Positions 1 through 7,263 of a DNA stretch of 64,000 nt are shown here, in pieces (the first letter of the stretch is position 1; each line of letters begins with the position of its first letter). The stretch spans positions 1 through 64,000 of the forward strand of contig NZ_JOAN01000016.1 of NCBI RefSeq assembly GCF_000718555.1. The letters run 5' to 3'. Below the pieces are notes generated by a model. That model did no database searches, was not told where the DNA came from, and was given only the letters and a program-made list of their open reading frames with translations. The stretch is from Micromonospora chokoriensis. GTDB taxonomy: Bacteria; Actinomycetota; Actinomycetes; Mycobacteriales; Micromonosporaceae. Position numbers and translations under genes: made by a program.

Positions 1-14
1 GATGATCGTGTTCA
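1..14 (-). CDS. Start of an unidentified gene leaving the left edge (partial)
   Basis: Only the first codons are inside the window: on the minus strand an ATG at position 14 begins M-N-T-I-I. A ribosome-binding sequence GAAGGAG lies about 8 bases upstream (positions 23-29), so the start is well supported even though the product cannot be identified. The long upstream region (15-528) carries two copies of a 10-base repeat that could be regulatory for this gene. Confidence 0.6.
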
Positions 15-162
15 TGGGGTAGCTCCTTCGGGGGTAGAACACCCACACCACATCGGGGGAACAGTGGTGCGGATGTCGAGCACCTCGTCGGGCGCTGCAC
101 AAAAGGGGAAAAGTCTTAGGGGCGGCGGCCTACAAGCGGGGGCTCGTGGCGCCGGGTCCAGA

Positions 163-261
163 TGTAACGACCGGGCCGCGGTCGGCATTCCAACCCGCGG
201 GGCCCGCACCCCAACCCCAGCTCGGGCGGTGGTGCTGCGATCGTCAGGATGTGTAACGACC
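163..261. repeat. Direct 10-base repeat TGTAACGACC upstream of the left-edge gene
   Basis: TGTAACGACC occurs at 163-172 and again at 252-261, 89 bases apart in the same orientation. Read on the minus strand, as the left-edge gene would be, the copies are GGTCGTTACA. A pair of regulator-binding sites is possible, but no regulator is indicated. Confidence 0.35.
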
Positions 262-380
262 CCGGCCCGGCCATGATTCCACCCCACGGGTGCGGCCCGT
301 CACAGGTCAAACCACGCAAGAGCCACCAAATCATCCAAGTGCCGGGTGTAGCTTGCCGTCAGACCGGCCGCCTGCGAGGT

Positions 381-454
381 GATCCACTCCGACTCCTTGA
401 TGTCGGGGTATCCGACACGGCTCGACACCCCGACATCAAGGAACCCGAGTCGAT
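381..454. repeat. Large imperfect palindrome containing TCCTTGATGTCGGGGT
   Basis: Arms 394-409 and 427-442 are perfect reverse complements over 16 bases around a 17-base loop. The outer arms (381-393 and 443-454) pair less well. The outer right arm, read on the minus strand, is GATCGACTCGGGTT, a word that recurs at 13763 and 25007, each time just after a gene end. It could be a terminator or a dispersed intergenic repeat. Confidence 0.6.
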
Positions 455-490
455 CACGCGACAGCCAACGACGCACAGCGCCCACAAGCG

Positions 491-528
491 AACAAAAGCC
501 ACGGACCACCCGAGGGGTGTGGTGGCTT
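491..528 (-). terminator. Rho-independent-like terminator of the DedA gene
   Basis: Directly after the DedA stop codon the minus strand can form a GAAGCCACC...GGTCCGTGGCTT hairpin with a short loop, followed by TTTTGTT (positions 497-491). The T tail is unusual for this GC content and marks a factor-independent terminator. Confidence 0.7.
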
Positions 529-1311
529 CTAACGTTCGTCCGAGGCCCAGGTTCCGCTTCGGTAGAGGGTGCCGCGACCACCCGGGTCGGGCACGCCGTT
601 CAGCAGGCCCTGCTCGGGGTCGGTCGGCTCGGGGTGGCGGGCGGCGCGGCGAGCTTTCAGCACGCGGGATCCGACGAACCAGGCGGCCGCCGCCACGCAG
701 ACCACGATCACCACCTTCTGGAGCATGCCGGCGTAGCCCTCGACGAGGTGCCAGTTGTCGCCCAGCAGGTAGCCGGCGAGCACGAACGTGGTGTTCCAGA
801 TCAGGCTGCCCAGCGTGGTGTAGAGCAGGAACGTGGTCACCGGCATTCGCTCCACGCCGGCCGGAATGGAGATCAGACTCCGGAAGATCGGGATCATCCG
901 GCCGAAGAAGACAGCCTTCACACCGTGCCGCAGGAACCACGCCTCGGTCCGGTCCACGTCGCTGAGCTTGACCAGTGGCAGCCGGGACACGATGGCGCGC
1001 ATCCGGTCGCGCCCGAGCGACGCGCCGATCAGATAGAGAGCCAGCGCGCCCACCACCGAACCCAGCGTGGTCCAGAAGATCGCACCAACCAAGCTCATCC
1101 GTCCCTGCGCGGCGACGAACCCGGCCAGCGGCAGGATCACCTCACTGGGGATCGGCGGAAAGAGGTTCTCCAACGCCACCGCCAGGCCGGCACCCGGTCC
1201 GCCGAGCCGTTCCACCAGGTCAGTGACGTATCCGACAATGCCACCCTGCGGCGGTTCCGCTGCGGCGGCGGGGGTTCCGGTGGCGAACACGGCGTGGGAC
1301 GTTCGAATCAT
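529..1311 (-). CDS. DedA-family (SNARE-associated) membrane protein
   Basis: A 260-residue integral membrane protein of the DedA/VTT family, whose members act in the cytoplasmic membrane and are linked to phospholipid flipping and membrane homeostasis. The sequence shows the family hallmarks: an N-terminal re-entrant segment with NLFPPIPSEVILP near residues 48-60, the conserved F(F/L)GRMIPIFRSLISIPAG stretch in the middle, and hydrophobic segments at about 75-95, 155-180 and 195-215. The C-terminal 40 residues are polar and probably cytosolic. The ATG at 1311 overlaps by two bases the only ATG available to the divergent nitrilase-family gene, so the two starts are arranged head to head. A terminator follows directly. 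The family call is firm; the transported substrate is not known. Confidence 0.9.
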   Translation of the reverse strand: MIRTSHAVFATGTPAAAAEPPQGGIVGYVTDLVERLGGPGAGLAVALENLFPPIPSEVILPLAGFVAAQGRMSLVGAIFWTTLGSVVGALALYLIGASLGRDRMRAIVSRLPLVKLSDVDRTEAWFLRHGVKAVFFGRMIPIFRSLISIPAGVERMPVTTFLLYTTLGSLIWNTTFVLAGYLLGDNWHLVEGYAGMLQKVVIVVCVAAAAWFVGSRVLKARRAARHPEPTDPEQGLLNGVPDPGGRGTLYRSGTWASDER

Positions 1312-2092
1312 GCGCCCACGTTACGAAGTCATCCTGAGAGCCGACCATGAGGACGACCGCCCGACCCCGCGGGTCGACCACACCGGTGAGGGTGCGGAAA
1401 GCCGCACCCCGCTGCGGCTCGCGGTGGTCCAGCCTCCGTGCGTACCCCTGGATGTCGCGGCGAACGCGCGGGCGCACGCCGTCGCGGTCCGCGCGGCGCG
1501 CACCCGGTTGGTGGTCTTTCCGGAGCTGTCACTGACCGGGTACGAGTTGGAGGCGCCGGTCGTGTCCGTCGACGACGCGCGGTTGGCGCCGCTGGTCGAG
1601 GCGTGCGCCGAGACGGGGGCGTTGGCGCTGGCCGGTGCGCCGGTCGCAGGCGACCACATCGCGATGCTGGCGGTGACCGGCGGCGGTGCGACGGTGGCGT
1701 ACCGGAAGATGTGGCTGGGGGACGCGGAGGCCCGCCGGTTCCGGCCGGGCGGCACGGCGGTCGTGCTCGAGGTGGACGGTTGGCGGGTGGGGCTGGCGAT
1801 CTGCAAAGACACCGGCGTGGCCGCGCACGCGGACCGGACGGCCGCGCTCGGCATCGACGTGTACGCGGCCGGTGTCCTCGAATCGGCGCGCGACGCCGCC
1901 GTGGTGGACCAGCGAGCGCACCGGGTCGCCACCACACACCGGGTCTGGGTGGCGGTGGCGAGCTTCGCCGGGTCGACCGGCGGTGGCTATACCGAAGCGG
2001 CGGGGCGGTCGGGCATCTGGACGCCTGAGGGCGAGGTGTACGCCCGCGCGGGCACCGAACCGGGCGAGTCGATCAGCGCCAGCGTCGGCTGA
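1310..2092 (+). CDS. Carbon-nitrogen hydrolase (nitrilase superfamily)
   Basis: A cytoplasmic amidase/nitrilase-superfamily enzyme that would hydrolyse a C-N bond in an unidentified amide or nitrile. The catalytic triad is visible: Glu72 in FPELSLTGYE, Lys133 in YRKMWL and Cys165 in LAICKDTG. The domain starts at LRLAVVQ (residue 35), so about 34 residues precede it. The only ATG in frame upstream is at 1310, which overlaps the divergent DedA start; no ribosome-binding site is evident there, and a non-ATG start nearer 1412 cannot be excluded. At about 226 residues from the domain start it is slightly shorter than typical members. It is followed after 34 bases by a VOC protein on the same strand. 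Confidence 0.8.
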   Translation: MRPRYEVILRADHEDDRPTPRVDHTGEGAESRTPLRLAVVQPPCVPLDVAANARAHAVAVRAARTRLVVFPELSLTGYELEAPVVSVDDARLAPLVEACAETGALALAGAPVAGDHIAMLAVTGGGATVAYRKMWLGDAEARRFRPGGTAVVLEVDGWRVGLAICKDTGVAAHADRTAALGIDVYAAGVLESARDAAVVDQRAHRVATTHRVWVAVASFAGSTGGGYTEAAGRSGIWTPEGEVYARAGTEPGESISASVG

Positions 2093-2126
2093 CCGCGATG
2101 TCGTACGCATCCGGCAGGATCAGGTC

Positions 2127-2567
2127 ATGGACACAGTTCCCCCTCGACTGTCTGTGGTGACGCTGGGAGCGCGCGACATCGGCGCGCTGCGGTCGTTCTA
2201 CCGCGCGTTGGGCTGGCCCGAGCTGCCGGCCAGCGACGATGGCTGGTCGGCGTTCCTGCTCGGTGGGGTGTTGTTCGCGCTCTACCCGCTGCCGGAGCTG
2301 GCCGCCGAGGCGGCACCCGGCGTGCCCGATCCGGCGGGTGGATGGTCCGGCACCACCCTGGCCTGCAACGTCGACAGCCGCGAGCAGGTCGACACGGCGT
2401 TCGCTGCGGCCATCGCGGCTGGCGCGACGGTGGTGGCGGAGCCGACCGACCGGTCCTGGGGTGGGCGCTCCGGCTACCTCGCCGATCCGGAGGGCAACCG
2501 CTGGGAGCTCGCCTGGGCGGGCACGGCCCGCTTCGACGAGCGCGGCGCTCTCGTCTCCTTCGGCTGA
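2127..2567 (+). CDS. VOC-family (glyoxalase/bleomycin-resistance fold) protein
   Basis: A 146-residue protein made of the paired beta-alpha-beta-beta-beta units of the vicinal-oxygen-chelate fold. It begins with RLSVVTLGARDIGALRSFY, typical of the first unit, and ends the second with GYLADPEGNRWELAW, where the Glu is a usual metal ligand. Members are lyases, dioxygenases or antibiotic-binding proteins; nothing here identifies a substrate. The ATG at 2127 follows an AGGATCAGG ribosome-binding stretch. It lies in a run of small stand-alone enzymes on the plus strand (nitrilase, VOC, DinB, GNAT), which may be transcribed together because gaps are under 50 bases. Confidence 0.85.
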   Translation: MDTVPPRLSVVTLGARDIGALRSFYRALGWPELPASDDGWSAFLLGGVLFALYPLPELAAEAAPGVPDPAGGWSGTTLACNVDSREQVDTAFAAAIAAGATVVAEPTDRSWGGRSGYLADPEGNRWELAWAGTARFDERGALVSFG

Positions 2568-2614
2568 CGGTGTGGTGTTTGCGCGTCGACGATGATCTTT
2601 GGAATGCTTCGGGA

Positions 2615-3115
2615 ATGACTGCCTTCCCGGGAACCTTCGCCGACGATGTCATCGCCCAGCCGGCCCAGACGCAGTTCGAGACGTTCATCGACGAGCACCG
2701 CAGAGCGCTCAACGGCTGTCTGGACGGGCTGACCGAGGAGCAGGCACGCCGGTCGTTGGTGCCGTCCCGGACCACGCTGCTCGGTCTGGTGAAGCACGCC
2801 GCGGTCGTCGAGAAGGTCTGGTTCGACGAGGCGGTCACGTGCCGGTCGCGCGCCGAGATCGGCATCCCCGCGACGCCGGACGAGTCGTTCATCCTCGACG
2901 ACAGCGACACGATCGCCACCATCCAGCGGACACACCGCGAGGCGTGCGAGGCCTCCCGCCGTGCCACGTCCACCCTGGGCCTGGACGACCTGCTCCGCGG
3001 CAACCGGCGCGGCCCGCTGCCGCTGCGCTGGGTGTACCTGCACGTGCTGCGCGAGCTGGCGCAGCACTGCGGGCACGCGGAGATCCTGCGCGAACAGATC
3101 CTGGCCGCCGAATAG
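2615..3115 (+). CDS. DinB-family protein (DUF664-like)
   Basis: A 166-residue four-helix-bundle protein of the DinB superfamily, which in actinobacteria includes mycothiol-dependent transferases and isomerases acting in the cytoplasm. The diagnostic features are the long first helix, the pattern TLLGLVKHAAVVEKVWFDE in the second, and the C-terminal VYLHVLRELAQHCGHAEILREQ helix. The three histidines (LVKH, LHVLRE, QHCGHAE) are positioned as the usual metal ligands. It starts at ATG 2615 and ends 9 bases before the downstream GNAT gene, so the two are probably cotranscribed. The specific reaction is not predictable. Confidence 0.85.
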   Translation: MTAFPGTFADDVIAQPAQTQFETFIDEHRRALNGCLDGLTEEQARRSLVPSRTTLLGLVKHAAVVEKVWFDEAVTCRSRAEIGIPATPDESFILDDSDTIATIQRTHREACEASRRATSTLGLDDLLRGNRRGPLPLRWVYLHVLRELAQHCGHAEILREQILAAE

Positions 3116-3124
3116 CATCGGCGG

Positions 3125-3649
3125 ATGCCCGAGCTGGTCGCGCCCACCGTCCGTCTGCACGCCGCCTGGCTGGAGGCGCACGACGAGTGGGGTCCCGGCC
3201 TCCACGAGGACGGGTTCGGTCTGCAGTCGACCGATGAGGTGCGCTCGTCGGACGGGTTCGCGGCCTGGGTTGCCCGCCTGGCCGACCAGTCGGATCCAGA
3301 CAGGCCACTGGAGGCTGCTCGGGTGCGGTGCACGTACCGGTGGATCGTCGAGCACGACCGGGTGCTCGGCGCAATCGCGCTGCGCCACGAACTCGACGAC
3401 TACCTGCTGCGGGTGGCTGGCCACATCGGATACGGGATCCGCCCGTCCGCCCGCCGCCGCGGGCTGGCGAGCTGGGCACTGGCCCGGATGCTCGGCGAGG
3501 CCCGAGCGCTCGGGTTGGATCGGGTGCTGCTGGCCTGCGAGGCGGGCAACACCGCGTCGGCGAAGACGATCGAACGTCTCGGCGGCGTCCTTGAGGACAT
3601 CCGAGACACCGAACTCGGTCCGGCCCGGCGGTACTGGATCACGCTCTAG
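3125..3649 (+). CDS. GNAT-family N-acetyltransferase
   Basis: A 174-residue acetyltransferase that would transfer acetyl from acetyl-CoA to an amine. The acetyl-CoA-binding turn is IRPSARRRGLASWAL around residues 105-119, followed by the helix ALARMLGEARALG and strand VLLACEAGN, then NTASAKTIERLGG, the canonical C-terminal motif for Asn and the aromatic position. A 30-residue N-terminal stretch precedes the core. It follows the DinB gene by 9 bases and overlaps the 3' end of the convergent phosphatase gene by 11 bases. The substrate is unknown. Confidence 0.85.
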   Translation: MPELVAPTVRLHAAWLEAHDEWGPGLHEDGFGLQSTDEVRSSDGFAAWVARLADQSDPDRPLEAARVRCTYRWIVEHDRVLGAIALRHELDDYLLRVAGHIGYGIRPSARRRGLASWALARMLGEARALGLDRVLLACEAGNTASAKTIERLGGVLEDIRDTELGPARRYWITL

Positions 3650-4280
3650 CCCACCCCCCGGTGTCGGCGAAGCGACGGAGCGTCCAACGGGCCGGCGGCC
3701 AACCGCCGGGGTCGTGGTCGGTGGTCCACTCGGTGATCGAGGCCGGGGCCACGTCCAGGTCGAACGCCCGGAACACCGGCTGCGCGGCGAGCGCGTGGAA
3801 CGCGCCCTCGACGGTCTCGCTGTGGCCGACCAGGATCGCGGTGGAGCCCCGGTGCCGGTGGGCGATCTCCATGATCGCGCGACTGACGCGGACCACCAGT
3901 TCGGCCCAGCTCTCGTTGCCCTCCTCGAAGGGCCGGAACACGCCGCCACCGGACACCGCGTGTTCGGTGCGGAAGCGGGCGGTGGGCAGACCGTCGGCGT
4001 ACGGGGGTGTGTGCCAGGTACACAGACCACAGTCGGCCACCGGCCGGACGCCAAACGCCGCGCCGATCGGTTGCGCGGTCTCGACAGCCCTGCGCAGCAC
4101 CGACGAGTAGACCGCCACCGGCCGGTCGGCGGCGACGTCACCGGTGAGCCGGTGGGCCAGGTCGTGTGCCTGCTCATGGCCGTAGGCGGTGAGGCCCCGA
4201 CAGCCATGTGGCCCACCGACGGTTCCTTCGAGTTGGTGGACCGACTCGCCATGTCGCACGAAGATCAGACGTGTCCGCAT
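3639..4280 (-). CDS. Histidine phosphatase family protein (phosphoglycerate mutase-like)
   Basis: A 213-residue cytosolic phosphatase of the branch-1 histidine phosphatase superfamily. The catalytic RHGES motif sits at residues 9-13 with His10 as the phospho-acceptor. The second core histidine is in ILVGHSETVEG near residue 150, and the proton-donor Glu lies in the ESWAELVVR region. Arg residues of YSSVLRRAVETA complete the phosphate pocket. It shares its 3' end with the GNAT gene (11-base overlap) and lies 33 bases downstream of the kinase gene on the same strand. The substrate could be a phosphosugar or a small phospho-metabolite; no closer assignment is justified. Confidence 0.85.
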   Translation of the reverse strand: MRTRLIFVRHGESVHQLEGTVGGPHGCRGLTAYGHEQAHDLAHRLTGDVAADRPVAVYSSVLRRAVETAQPIGAAFGVRPVADCGLCTWHTPPYADGLPTARFRTEHAVSGGGVFRPFEEGNESWAELVVRVSRAIMEIAHRHRGSTAILVGHSETVEGAFHALAAQPVFRAFDLDVAPASITEWTTDHDPGGWPPARWTLRRFADTGGWARA

Positions 4281-4313
4281 CGGGACATCATGCCAGCGGT
4301 ATCGGAAGAGGTA

Positions 4314-5768
4314 TCAGTCGTCCGTACGGCCGGTAGAGAAGCTGTCGGCCTGCGTGAGCAGAGCGTCCAGTTGGGCGCCCGTCTGAGCTGGTAGGCGGTC
4401 CCGCCGCACCAGCTCGGAGATGTGGTCCCGCAGGTCGGCGACGCGCTTGGCGCGGTCCCGGGTGCGGCGGTTGACCTCGGCGAGGTCGTCACGCAGATCT
4501 TCAGCGGTCTTGCGGTCGACGTCACCCCGGGCGACCGCGGCGGCGAGGACGGCGGCGAACTCGCTGCTCACCTCCCGGAAGCTGACCGGTATCTGCTGCC
4601 CGACGGTCGAGGGCACGGTGCTGGCGGCGGATGGTGGCGAGGACGGCGCGACCGGCGTCGGCGAGTGTGTCGTGGGTTTGGGGGCCGCAGCGGAGGTCGA
4701 CGGCGCGTCGGCGACCTTGCCCGGGTTGGGTGCGCCCGGGTGGCCGAGCGGACTCTCGGCGAGCAGGGCTCCGAGGCCGATCAGCACGGCGAGGCCGGCC
4801 GCGACGAGCACGGCGACGGGCCGACGCGAGCGGCGTCGGGTCGGCACGGCGGTGACCGGGGCGGGGCGGGCCACCGACCGGTCGATCAGGGTGGGCGGGT
4901 GGGCGGCCGGCCGGATGCGCAGCAGCTCGGTGGGCGGCTCGATCGGCTGACCGGCGCCGAATCGGCGGGCCAGGTGCGCGGCGCTCGGCCGGTCGGCCGG
5001 GTTGGCGGCCAGGCAGGCGACGGTCAACTCGGCGATGTACGCAGGTAGGCCGGGCATCCGCAGCGGCGGTACCGGGGTGCCCCGCCGGTGCACCTCCAGC
5101 GCGTCCTCCCAGCTCTGCACGGGCAGCGGCGCCCGCCCGGTGAGGGTGCGGTAAAGCAGTGCGCCGAGGGCGTACACGTCGCTCGCCGGGTCGGGCGGGC
5201 CGGCTCTCAGCCGTTCCGGAGCGAAGTAGGCGGGAGTGCCCATCAGCGATTCGCCGGACTGACTGTCGAGGCCGCCGAGGGCGGCGATGCCGAAGTCGAG
5301 CACCTTGGCGCCGGTGTCGGTGAGCATGACGTTGCCGGGCTTGACGTCGCGGTGCACGACGCCGATGCGGTGCGCGGCGGCAAGTGCGGCGGCGATCTGC
5401 CCGGCCACCCGGACCGCCTCCGGCCAGGGCAGCGGCCCGCTCCGCAGCCGGTCGGCCAGGTTGTGGCCCTCGACAAGCTCCATCACCAGGTACGGGACCA
5501 CGACGCCACCGGTGAGGGTCGCCTCGGCGTAGTCGTACACCTGGGTCACGTGTGGGTGGGTCAGCCGGGCGGCCGCGCGGGCCTCGCGTTGGATGGTGGC
5601 CCGCAGCTGCGGATCGGTGGCGAACTGCCCGGCGAGCACCTTGATCGCGACCGGTCGGCCGAGCACCTCGTCGTCGCCCCGCCAGACCTCGGACATGCCG
5701 CCGAGACCGATCCGCTCGTGCAGTACGTAGCGGTCGTGGAGGCGGAGAGTGGGCGTGAAAGGTGACAT
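4314..5768 (-). CDS. Membrane-anchored Ser/Thr protein kinase (PknB-like)
   Basis: A 484-residue transmembrane Hanks-type kinase. The cytosolic domain (about residues 14-270) has the glycine loop GLGGMSEV (21-28), Lys43 for ATP, HRDVKPGN (139-146) as catalytic loop, DFG at 158-160 and GTPAYFAPE as activation-segment end. A linker leads to a positively charged stop (RRRSRR) and one membrane helix at about 318-337. The extracellular part is a Pro/Ser/Thr-rich spacer followed by a predicted helical, charged coiled region (about 400-484), without PASTA repeats. That outer domain is probably the sensor. The ATG at 5768 starts MSPFTPTLRLHDRY, the usual kinase entry; an upstream in-frame extension lacks a ribosome-binding site. 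Confidence 0.9.
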   Translation of the reverse strand: MSPFTPTLRLHDRYVLHERIGLGGMSEVWRGDDEVLGRPVAIKVLAGQFATDPQLRATIQREARAAARLTHPHVTQVYDYAEATLTGGVVVPYLVMELVEGHNLADRLRSGPLPWPEAVRVAGQIAAALAAAHRIGVVHRDVKPGNVMLTDTGAKVLDFGIAALGGLDSQSGESLMGTPAYFAPERLRAGPPDPASDVYALGALLYRTLTGRAPLPVQSWEDALEVHRRGTPVPPLRMPGLPAYIAELTVACLAANPADRPSAAHLARRFGAGQPIEPPTELLRIRPAAHPPTLIDRSVARPAPVTAVPTRRRSRRPVAVLVAAGLAVLIGLGALLAESPLGHPGAPNPGKVADAPSTSAAAPKPTTHSPTPVAPSSPPSAASTVPSTVGQQIPVSFREVSSEFAAVLAAAVARGDVDRKTAEDLRDDLAEVNRRTRDRAKRVADLRDHISELVRRDRLPAQTGAQLDALLTQADSFSTGRTDD

Positions 5769-5866
5769 GGCTTCACCAGTCTGCCTGGCCACAGCCCCTT
5801 CGACCACTCTGCGTGCCCAGCCCCACACTGTTCGTCCCGTGCGTACCGGAATGGGGTTGCTTCGGG

Positions 5867-6070
5867 TCAGGAGCAGCGGGGGGTGCCGGGCAGTGGTCGC
5901 GGCTGGATGCGGTCGGCGAGCCGGCGCAGGGCGAGGGCGGTGGCCTGTCGGGTCGGGGCGAGCACGGCCCGGCGGGGGTGTTCGACCTGGACCGGGGCGT
6001 CCGGTCGGGCCGAGTTGACGTGTCGGTTCATGGCGTCGAGCGCGGTGACGTATCCGGTGGGAAGTTCCAT
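5867..6070 (-). CDS. Small hypothetical protein coupled to the LacI-type regulator
   Basis: A 67-residue reading frame with a strong ribosome-binding sequence (GAGGAG, six bases before the ATG at 6070) that overlaps the last codons of the upstream LacI-family gene, implying translation after it. The product has no membrane segment or signal peptide. It ends with an ALALRRLADRI helix followed by a Pro/Arg-rich tail, a style common in small actinobacterial proteins. Codon usage is GC-rich like its neighbours. I do not recognise a function. Confidence 0.55.
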   Translation of the reverse strand: MELPTGYVTALDAMNRHVNSARPDAPVQVEHPRRAVLAPTRQATALALRRLADRIQPRPLPGTPRCS

Positions 6071-6072
6071 GG

Positions 6073-7143
6073 TCAACTCCTCGGGACAGGTCCGGTGGAG
6101 CCCCGGACGATGAGCGCGGTGGGCAGCAACACGTGACCGGCCGCGGCATCCGCGGGCGGGTCGAGCAGTAGTTCGGCGGCGATCCGGCCCTTCTCTTCGG
6201 CCGGCTGCCGGACGGTGGTGAGGCCAGCCGCGGCGGCCTCGGGGACATCGTCGAAGCCGGTCACCGAGACGGTTGGACGATCACGGGCCGGTCGCGCGGC
6301 CAGGGCGTCCAGCACACCGAGCGCGAGGACATCGGAGCCGGCCAGCACGGCGGTCGGCGGCGCGGGTTGGTCGAGCAGCCCGGCGATGGCTGCGGCTGCT
6401 GCCGGGCGGCTGTTGCCGGGGGCGTTGACCAGGGTCAACTCGGCCCAGCCGACGCCGACCTCGGCGAAGGCGTCGGCGAACCCGGCGAGCCGACCTCGGG
6501 TCGTCGGATGCGGCACCTGGTCAACCCCGACCAGGGTGAGTGGGCCGGCCGGCGCGCCGGGCAGCACCGAGTCGGCGAGCAGCGCCACCCGTCGGTGCCC
6601 GAGCCCCGCGACGTGCGCGGCGGCACTGCGCGCGGCGGCCCGCTCGTCGATGCCGACGAACCGTTCGTCGTCGCCAGCATCGTCGCGCGAGGCCGTGCTG
6701 ACGAACGGCAGCCCGCGTTGGCGGATCACGTCCAACGCCCATTCCTCGTCGGCGACGCAGTAGACGCAGAACCCGTCGACCGCGGCGTTCTCCACCGCCC
6801 GACGGGCGTCGGTCACCGCTGGTGGCAGCGGGACCAGCAGCATGCTCGTGCCGTGCCGCTCGGCCGCCGTGCCGACACCGGCGAGGAAGCGGACCGCGAA
6901 CGGGTCGGTGAAGGCGTACGACAGTTGCGAGGTGAACAGCACCCCGATCGACCCGACGAAGCCCCGGCGCAGGGAGCGCGCGGTGGGGTTGGGGCCTGGG
7001 TACCCGAGTTGCCGGGCGGCGTCCAGGATCCGCTCGCGCAGGGTGGCGGAGAGTTGGTCGGGGCGACTGTAGGCGTTGGACACGGTGCTGCGGGAGACGC
7101 CGACGGCGTCGGCCACGGCTTGCAGTGTTGGCTTCACCGGCAC
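6073..7143 (-). CDS. LacI/GalR-family transcriptional regulator
   Basis: A 356-residue repressor. Residues 5-30 (TLQAVADAVGVSRSTVSNAY) form the helix-turn-helix and the hinge helix follows near 50-60. The rest is a periplasmic-binding-protein-like effector domain (about 65-350) with the usual VSVTGFDDVPEA signature near the end. The effector is probably a sugar or nucleoside, but no catabolic genes adjoin it. Immediately upstream lie two CTGTATCGAT boxes, one a perfect palindrome, the expected form of a LacI-family operator, so autoregulation is likely. The stop codon overlaps the ribosome-binding site region of the small downstream gene. Confidence 0.88.
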   Translation of the reverse strand: MPVKPTLQAVADAVGVSRSTVSNAYSRPDQLSATLRERILDAARQLGYPGPNPTARSLRRGFVGSIGVLFTSQLSYAFTDPFAVRFLAGVGTAAERHGTSMLLVPLPPAVTDARRAVENAAVDGFCVYCVADEEWALDVIRQRGLPFVSTASRDDAGDDERFVGIDERAAARSAAAHVAGLGHRRVALLADSVLPGAPAGPLTLVGVDQVPHPTTRGRLAGFADAFAEVGVGWAELTLVNAPGNSRPAAAAAIAGLLDQPAPPTAVLAGSDVLALGVLDALAARPARDRPTVSVTGFDDVPEAAAAGLTTVRQPAEEKGRIAAELLLDPPADAAAGHVLLPTALIVRGSTGPVPRS

Positions 7144-7147
7144 CTCT

Positions 7148-7177
7148 CTGTATCGATCCAGTCTGTATCGATACAGA
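7148..7177. promoter_or_regulatory. Tandem LacI-type operators (CTGTATCGATACAG)
   Basis: TCTGTATCGATACAGA at 7162-7177 is a perfect 16-base palindrome. A second copy with one mismatch (CTGTATCGATCCAG) lies at 7148-7161, fifteen bases away. Both sit directly before the LacI-family gene start at 7143. AT-rich palindromes with a central CG fit LacI-family binding sites. Confidence 0.75.
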
Positions 7178-7263
7178 GACTAACCCGAGCAGTTGGCAAC
7201 GGTCAATGCGGAAAGATGTCCACCTGGCCACGACCGACCCGGGGTCGTCGCCCGGAGCAGCGG

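Larger units (their letters stand above)
15..528. other. Intergenic region without a credible gene
   Basis: Between the minus-strand start at 14 and the 3' end of the DedA gene I see no reading frame with a ribosome-binding site and a recognisable product. The region holds a 10-base direct repeat (163-172 and 252-261), a large imperfect palindrome (381-454) and a hairpin with a T-rich tail immediately after the DedA stop codon. Confidence 0.6.

Noticed and set aside
249..965. Long open frames antisense to the DedA gene
   Set aside because: They lack ribosome-binding sites and recognisable motifs and follow from the high GC content; the opposite strand has a clear DedA family protein.
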